Positions 8,183 through 12,895 of a DNA stretch of 12,895 nt are shown here, piece by piece (the first letter of the stretch is position 1; each line of letters opens with the position of its first letter). Source of the DNA: Mucidula mucida (lineage: Eukaryota > Basidiomycota > Agaricomycetes > Agaricales > Physalacriaceae). The stretch spans positions 1-12,895 of the forward strand of contig JADNYV010000917.1 of the NCBI GenBank assembly GCA_015501055.1. The letters run 5' to 3'. The notes under the pieces were generated by a model. That model had not been told where the DNA came from, did no database searches, and saw only the letters and a program-made list of their open reading frames with translations. A program made the position numbers and the translations under genes.

Positions 8183-9424
8183 TCATGTATCGTTGGCATA
8201 GTGAGTCAGAGGAGGAGTTTCCAACTTCCTTGGACCTTCAGCATAGCGCTCTCCTGGGATTTCACTTTCTTCGGTAATCTTCCTGATGGCAGCTTACTCT
8301 TCCTTCTGATTCAAAGTAACTTTCAATGTTCCCAAGCTCTCCTCTAGATAACTACAAAAACGAGGTTACATCGGACGGAGAGAAGTAGATACCTTGATCT
8401 TCTTCGTGCCAGGAATGACGACGAACTCTGGGCCTTGAGCCAAGATCCACGCTTGTCCAGCAGTGGCGTTGTGAGCGGCAACAATCGCCTTAATTTGATT
8501 CGAAGCTTTCAGGACCTTTGGGAAAATATTCCTTGCCGTATCTGGTATGTACTAGACCCACCACAAGTGTCCGATGAATCTGCAACTTAGTACCGAGGAA
8601 ACTGTCCTGCGGTAGTCGTCTGCAGCTAAATCATTAGGAGATTTATACTGACCCGCTGGGCCAAAGGAGAATAGGCAACGACGGTCGCGAGCAGCTTCGA
8701 GGATGCCGACCTCGATACGCAGCAGAAGGGGCGAGTATTTGAATTGGATCGCAGGTGGCATGCGCTCGGCGAAGATCTTTGGCTGAGCATTTCAGATATA
8801 CCCAGGTACATATTTGACCTTTCACTCTCTAAAAAGACGCGTTAACAACTCGAAAAGGATACTCTGTATTTGACCAGCTCAGCCATTGCACCAACAGTCA
8901 ACTCATTCGGTGTATTAGGGTCAACTCTGGACGTGCATTTAGCAACTTGAACCTGAAGTGGCCAAGCGCGATATCTTACCGATGCTGATAGTACAAGTCG
9001 ACCACAAGCCTCTCTAAAGACTTCGCGCATGCCTCTTTGACGTATTCTGGGTCTCCCCCGTCCACCCTTGCAGAGTGATACCAAACTTGGTGGCGAGAAA
9101 TATTTCGCTGCTTTTGCCAGTCCGTTTGAACCTACCTCGATATCTTCGTGTCAGGATGAGAATACGCGCCATTTTCCAATCAGGTCTTCGTTGTCGCCGT
9201 ACACATTGACAGTGTCTACAACCCATTTCGTAGGCTGCGTCCAGTAACTAATACGCTCGTGTCAGATTTTGTGCCGACTCTTGTCAGGGAGGACAACGCA
9301 CCTTGAATTGCGCCTCGTCGTCTTTGATAGGGCCAAGGTAGGCGCTGAGACCCATAGCACCAAAGCCGATCGGGTTCACGAGCGCGTCCCCAATCTTTTG
9401 CATGTTTGCACTAGCTTGAGTCAT
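8183..9424 (-). pseudogene. Aldo-keto reductase pseudogene
   Basis: The intact ancestor would have been a cytosolic NADPH-dependent reductase, similar to fission yeast YakC-type proteins. Pieces of the family occur in order: NPIGFGAMGLSAYLGPIKDD (exon 9424-9302); LLDAAYEMG then NVYGDNEDLIGKW; FKRTGKSSEIFLATKFGIT; DPEYVKEACAKSLERL with DLYYQHR; DPNTPNELTVGAMAELVK; CSAKDLRRAHA; IQFKYSPLLLRIEVGILEAA; VVAYSPLAQR; GQYKSPNDLAADDYRRT; WILAQGPEFVVIPGTKKIK; and a tail ending ETPPLTHYANDT at a TGA. Old introns survive (9248-9301, 8927-8979, 8344-8392). Reading needs frame changes near 9217, 9165-9132, 9065, 8810 (2 extra nt), 8791 (1 extra nt), 8755, 8690 and at the 8344-8392 junction, plus a TAA at 8294-8296. 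Small deletions removed part of the DYID motif holding the catalytic Tyr. No functional protein can result. Confidence 0.9.
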
Positions 9425-10432
9425 CGTAATCGGAGGGAGGTGAATGACAGAGAACTTGCTTTCAACTCTTATAACTTTGACACGGCACCACCTAGAGCCT
9501 AAGATAACAAGCTTTACGCATGACCACAGCGGATTTAAATGACGAGACTGCTCGGCTTGAGAAACAATGAGATAGATTATCGACAGCGAATGTTGTCAGC
9601 AAAAGATTATTTCCGAACGTCGCAACAAACCTCTGGGTGTGTGATGATCGAAAGTGGCGCTAGTCACAAGCCGCTCTCTCATCGTGTACAAAGGAAGAAG
9701 AATGGCAGCCCAGTGATTGATGGACCAACCGCTGTATAATGATTAAGTAACTACGGCAAAAATCCGTGCTTCATCGGTCAACACCTCATCCATTTCAGCG
9801 GTTTCATTCTTTCAATCGCCCTTAGGCAGACTCTAGGTTCTGCTTTCTTACGCGCGTCTTTATAGGAGCTCGGCATTTGACTCTTATCTTCATCGTCTTT
9901 CCGGGCCAGCAATATCGCGGAAAGCACTTTTAAATCAACAGATTTGTAATGATCACTGTACCATATCAAGTCATGACCTTCTCAGACGTCTCGAGAATCT
10001 CGTCTTAGCCCCGTATCGCGCGTACCGGGACCGTGGCCGACTCCATCCATCGGGACTGGCTTGACCGCCTCTACACGCTCACAGAATCGGCATGCACAGT
10101 ACGACCAGCCCAGTAGAACGAACAAGCTCCAACGTCTTGTGAAATGTTGTTAGTGCTCTATGTCACAAGTGAACAGTCGAAGGTGACCTTGCCTTCGGAC
10201 ATGGTCACAAAAGAACTCATCAATGCGATAATAGTTCTAACGAGTCTGTAATTTTTAGTAGGTGAAGAGCTGCCTTGTCATCCGTGCGCACGGGCGCAAT
10301 AACGACATCCCACACTCCAGGCAGTCAAACGATGTCTTCCTTTACAATTCCCTATCGCGTAGTATTCCTAAATGTGAAAAAAATGTCCCAGTCCTAATAG
10401 CTCAACAGTCCGTTATACCTCGAAGCTACAGT
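9425..10432. other. About 1 kb without an intact gene
   Basis: The left part is the former promoter of the reductase pseudogene. The right part (10260-10432) is the 3' region of the carbonic anhydrase gene. Between them, a minus-strand frame at 9778-9969 and a possible start at 10202 (MSEGKVTFDCSL, followed by a GTGACA donor, a CACTAAC branch-like site and an acceptor near 10137) look like scraps of coding sequence. A further short frame near 10080-9990 reads ERVEAVKPVPMDGVGHGPGT. None joins into a gene and I recognise no family. More decayed sequence is the likeliest reading. Confidence 0.4.
9468..9475 (-). promoter_or_regulatory. Relic TATA box of the reductase pseudogene
   Basis: TTATAAGA on the minus strand lies about 45 nt upstream of the pseudogene ATG at 9424. 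Position and sequence fit a core promoter, so the pseudogene may be descended from a gene decayed in place rather than a processed copy. Confidence 0.35.
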
Positions 10433-11810
10433 CTAATAATCGCCCGACAGCCTCTTCTGCAGCCTCCTCTTCGACTTGCACTGCTCCTTACACTTGAGCG
10501 TCACAGCATCGCCGCTCGATCCGCCCTCCGCATTCTCTAAAGGCTTGACCTCTTCGGTCGACGCTGCGGCGGACTCGGTCGCTGCAACGGACTCTGTCGC
10601 TGTGGCTTCTGCTGCAGCAGAAGCAGTTGATGTGGCTTCCGCAGCAGCGGATTCTGTCGCACTGGCTTCTGCAGCAGCGGATTCTGTCGCAGCGGCTTCA
10701 ACCGCGGCTCCAACAGCGGAGAACGGGATGGCAGGGATCTCGACACCAGGCGGGCCGACAGATATTCCAAGATCTTGAATCTGACCGTTGGCAATGTCGT
10801 ACACGAACCCGTGGATAAAGACATTCTCAAGCGGTCCTCCTTCTGCGCGCTTGCGCTCGGCGGTTCCTTCAGCTAGGGCAGCAAAGTGCTGCGGAAAACA
10901 TGGTGGTTAGTAACAGAGAGAGAAAGAGAGAAGGTGACATACGTTCTTAATAACCGAGCTGCTCGCGATTGACTTGACGCTGGCCTTGACATTCTCTTCC
11001 ACAAGGGCACGGAAGCCGGCTGTAGTAGGAACAATCGTCATGAAAAATATGCGAACATACTACTAATCCTAGACTTACGATCTTCCGGTTCGGGCTCCTC
11101 CACAACAGCCACGCCAGCGATGCTTTCGCGCAGAGCGACTATCTCTGGGCTGTAAATTATTAGTCGACTCATGGTTCACAAGGGGAGAACCAGCACATAC
11201 CGAGTAGAAGTTTCAAAGATTGCGCGAATAGGCGCAATCCAGTTCTGAATGGCACCGTTCGCCGCATCGATGATACCTTCGGGCGGCGTGGCGATGGCTG
11301 CAGCAACGCCGCCACACCCATAGTGGCCCATAACAATAACATGCTGGACACCGAGCTCGGCGACGGCATAAGACATGATTGTGTGACTATTAAGATGATG
11401 TTAATTGAACACCAAGCGCAAAGTACGGCGAGGGAAACTCACGCGTTAGCATCGTTCTGTGAAAACTGGTTGGCGATGTTGCGCTCAGTGAACAACGTGC
11501 CCGGGTCGGCATCAAAGATCGTTCCCTCGCTCACTCGACTGTCCGAACAGCCGATGAACATGAAGGGAGGCTCTGGATAATCGTAAAAGGACAATCATTT
11601 CGCTCATGGCCGATGCTCACCTTGTCCATTTGCCGTCAGATCAGCCAACAGCGTTGGATTCGCGCTCTGAATTTTCGACACGAAGCGTGCATTGCCATCG
11701 AAGAGGGTCTGGAGTCCAGAGCCAGCTTCTTGCCGTCTGTGTACGTGATGGTGTCCAGCATGTGCGTGGACAAGACTGGCGAGCCCAAGGAATAATACGG
11801 AGCTGAACAT
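10433..11810 (-). CDS. Secreted beta-class carbonic anhydrase with a repeat tail, six exons, 369 aa
   Basis: The enzyme interconverts CO2 and bicarbonate using zinc. Exons (minus): 11810-11621, 11572-11443, 11386-11201, 11149-11079, 11019-10943 and 10888-10433. The five introns are 48-59 nt and all junction phases match. Residues 1-18 are a signal peptide (MFSSVLFLGLASLVHAHA), followed by a His-rich GHHHVHRR with a dibasic site. The family core runs to about residue 260: FIGCSDSR holds zinc ligand Cys72 and the Asp74-Arg76 pair, and VIVMGHYGCGG holds His128 and Cys131, so the active site is complete. After EIPAI comes an unusual tail: about five 10-residue Ala-rich repeats (279-328), then a Gly/Ser linker, two Cys (351, 355) and a basic end (KSKRRLQKRLSGDY). 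There is no C-terminal hydrophobic anchor, so GPI attachment is unlikely. The start is the ATG that opens the signal peptide; the longer frame upstream to 12494 is leader sequence. Secretion is inferred. Confidence 0.95.
10559..10708 (-). repeat. 30-bp tandem repeat encoding Ala-rich decapeptides
   Basis: About five imperfect copies of a 30-bp unit lie inside the last carbonic anhydrase exon. Two adjacent copies on the plus strand share cagcagcggattctgtcgca exactly. The encoded units (minus) are AAVEAAATES, AAAEASATES, AAAEATSTAS, AAAEATATES and a shortened VAATESAAAS. The unit length keeps the reading frame, so copy number can change without breaking the gene. The decayed copy at 7690-7848 lacks the array. 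Confidence 0.9.
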
Positions 11811-11925
11811 CTTGAACGACGAGAAAGGAGAGGCAACCAGGCCGATGTTGAGCAGGAAAGGGATAACGAAAGTGACGAGACTGGCGTCGAAAACGAAGGG
11901 ATAATTTAGGTGGACCGGCCCAGTG

Positions 11926-11981
11926 CACAGAGAGAAAGAAACGGAGAAGAAGAAGAAGAAGAAGGAAGGGAAGGAGACGAC
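11926..11981 (-). promoter_or_regulatory. CT-rich tract (GAA/TTC microsatellite) in the carbonic anhydrase leader
   Basis: On the plus strand this is almost pure purine (agaagaagaagaagaagg within it, a short GAA run), so the transcribed strand is a long C/T tract. It lies just downstream of the TATA box at 12003-12010, where the transcription start is expected. CT tracts at this place are common in strongly expressed fungal genes. Confidence 0.5.
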
Positions 11982-12002
11982 AACGAACACATCACAATAT
12001 GG

Positions 12003-12010
12003 TTTTATAT
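12003..12010 (-). promoter_or_regulatory. TATA box of the carbonic anhydrase gene
   Basis: ATATAAAA reads on the minus strand, about 195 nt upstream of the ATG and about 25-30 nt upstream of the CT-rich tract. This spacing fits a TATA-driven promoter starting transcription near 11975. Confidence 0.5.
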
Positions 12011-12250
12011 GCTCTACTGACGTCCGGCGATTGGGCAACGAAGTTGATACTGGCGCGCTCTTGGCGTGCGCTTGGCGTCGTAAACGTATTCGATCCGCAA
12101 TCCAGGAACAACAATTCGCGAAGCCACATCGAAAAGGCAATGGACGCCGGCTGCGCAGCTCCTCCCGACGTCCAAACCACACAACTCGAGTGTGGCGCAC
12201 CCGCGCCTGTATTTTTATAACCTTCGAGTTTAGACGTGAGAGGAGATAGC

Positions 12251-12895
12251 CTTGGTGCCGTTTGATCGCAATCAAGTCTATAGAATCCGTCAGACTGGAA
12301 AGCGCATTCGATTGGCTACACATACTAGATTCCATCAGCAGTCCAGGCCGTTGGATTAGATTGAACAGGGCGAAACGATCCGTGTGTGCGGTGGTTGTGA
12401 ACCCGAGCGGGCGGGCAACCAATCGAGTTGAGCCCAAACTACAGGGCAAGGGACACCGCACACGAACGTGACGTGAGCAGGTGATGGGGACCAATCACGG
12501 CCATGGGTACTACAAATTAGGATGGAAAATTATAGAGAGCTCTGCAGCCACTAGATTAACCTTAAGTGCACCTTTTGGGCAACATGAAGCTCCATACTTA
12601 TTGACTGCTGCACTGCTAGTGATTGTCGTGTGCCACGCGTCGAGTTCCCACCACCAGAGGTGAGAACGATATATCAGGCAATCTGTCGTAACTCTCGTGA
12701 TGCCCTAGTGGCGAGGCGTCTTCCCCCAGGCGACGCAGAACCCTATCGAATTCTGTCGAAAGATCATGTTCCGAGGGGAATTTAAGAAAGGCCTCTGTAG
12801 GTTCTCGTGAGTACCACTACTCGCGGTCAAGTCCCAGCCCGTAAACTGGCCTACCGTTGAACAAGAGTGAATGCGACAAACGCGGTTCACCCGTT
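12251..12895. other. Right-end intergenic region
   Basis: No intact gene is supported. Several CCAAT pentamers occur (12311-12315 on the minus strand; 12418-12422 and 12490-12494 on the plus strand) and may belong to the upstream control region of the carbonic anhydrase. A short signal-peptide-like fragment at 12584-12663 is listed separately. The open frame at 12705-12890 (minus) shows no domain. Confidence 0.45.
12584..12663 (+). pseudogene. Possible broken start of a small secreted protein gene
   Basis: ATG AAG CTC CAT at 12584 stops after six codons. One base out of frame, however, the next 21 codons read LLTAALLVIVVCHASSSHHQ and end at AG|GTGAGA, a good 5' splice donor. Together they look like a signal peptide split by a single-base change. 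No downstream exon was found before the window edge. This may be chance. Confidence 0.2.

Larger units (their letters stand above)
11811..12250. other. 5' leader and promoter region of the carbonic anhydrase gene
   Basis: Upstream of the start at 11810 (minus strand) lie a leader of roughly 165 nt, a pyrimidine-rich tract and a TATA box. A minus-strand frame stays open from 12494 through this whole stretch into the signal peptide. Its translation is Arg/Ser/Phe-rich with no domain, and it spans the TATA box, so I treat it as non-coding. Confidence 0.55.

Noticed and set aside
10476..10778. Plus-strand Ala/Val/Ser-rich frame over the carbonic anhydrase repeat
   Set aside because: A 30-bp in-frame repeat keeps other frames open too; this is the antisense shadow of the coding repeat.
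2813..11810. A CO2-to-cAMP signalling cluster formed by the carbonic anhydrase and the phosphodiesterase
   Set aside because: The genes are about 6 kb apart with unrelated genes and relics between. The carbonic anhydrase has a signal peptide, so it would not supply cytosolic bicarbonate directly. Coincidence is simpler.
11604..12494. 296-codon minus-strand frame taken as one protein
   Set aside because: Only the last 63 codons, from the ATG at 11810, are exon 1 of the carbonic anhydrase. The rest crosses the TATA box and CT tract and reads as leader sequence.
1..12895. Transposons, tRNA or rRNA genes, CRISPR arrays, bacterial promoters
   Set aside because: I saw no paired terminal repeats, transposase or reverse transcriptase motifs, cloverleaf-like sequences or spaced direct repeats. 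A formal search (tRNAscan-SE, RepeatMasker) was not possible here.

Overview
The window looks like nuclear DNA of a filamentous basidiomycete, most likely an Agaricomycete. The reasons are: genes split by very short introns (about 47-63 nt) with GT..AG ends and CTRAY-type branch points; pyrimidine-rich tracts and TATA boxes upstream of starts; no bacterial ribosome-binding sites or operons; and one gene of a type I associate with Agaricomycete genomes. The organism call is an inference from gene structure and protein content.

Layout, left to right. 1-174 (minus): an open frame running off the left edge, possibly the start of another gene. 763-1686 (+): intronless gene of unknown function. 2010-2408 (+): small two-exon gene of unknown function. 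2813-4701 (minus): three-exon class I 3',5'-cyclic nucleotide phosphodiesterase, convergent with the small gene. 4822-5282 (+) and 5480-5937 (minus): two weak gene candidates assembled from splice sites. 6486-7418 (+): two-exon gene for a probable mitochondrial membrane protein of unknown function. 7690-7848 (minus): decayed copy of the 3' end of the carbonic anhydrase gene. 8183-9424 (minus): aldo-keto reductase pseudogene with many frameshifts. 9425-10432: about 1 kb without an intact gene. 10433-11810 (minus): intact six-exon gene for a secreted beta-carbonic anhydrase with an Ala/Glu/Ser/Thr repeat tail. 11811-12895: its promoter and then mostly empty sequence, with one possible broken signal-peptide fragment.

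Two genes are recognised with confidence, the phosphodiesterase and the carbonic anhydrase. Fungal carbonic anhydrases can feed bicarbonate to adenylyl cyclase and phosphodiesterase removes cAMP, so both touch CO2/cAMP signalling. They lie about 6 kb apart with unrelated genes between, and this carbonic anhydrase appears to be secreted, so I read the proximity as coincidence. The most informative part is 7.7-11.8 kb, where a functional gene, a partial copy of it lacking the repeat tail, and a decayed reductase lie on the same strand. I see no transposon, rRNA, tRNA or CRISPR array, and no clearly new multi-gene system.
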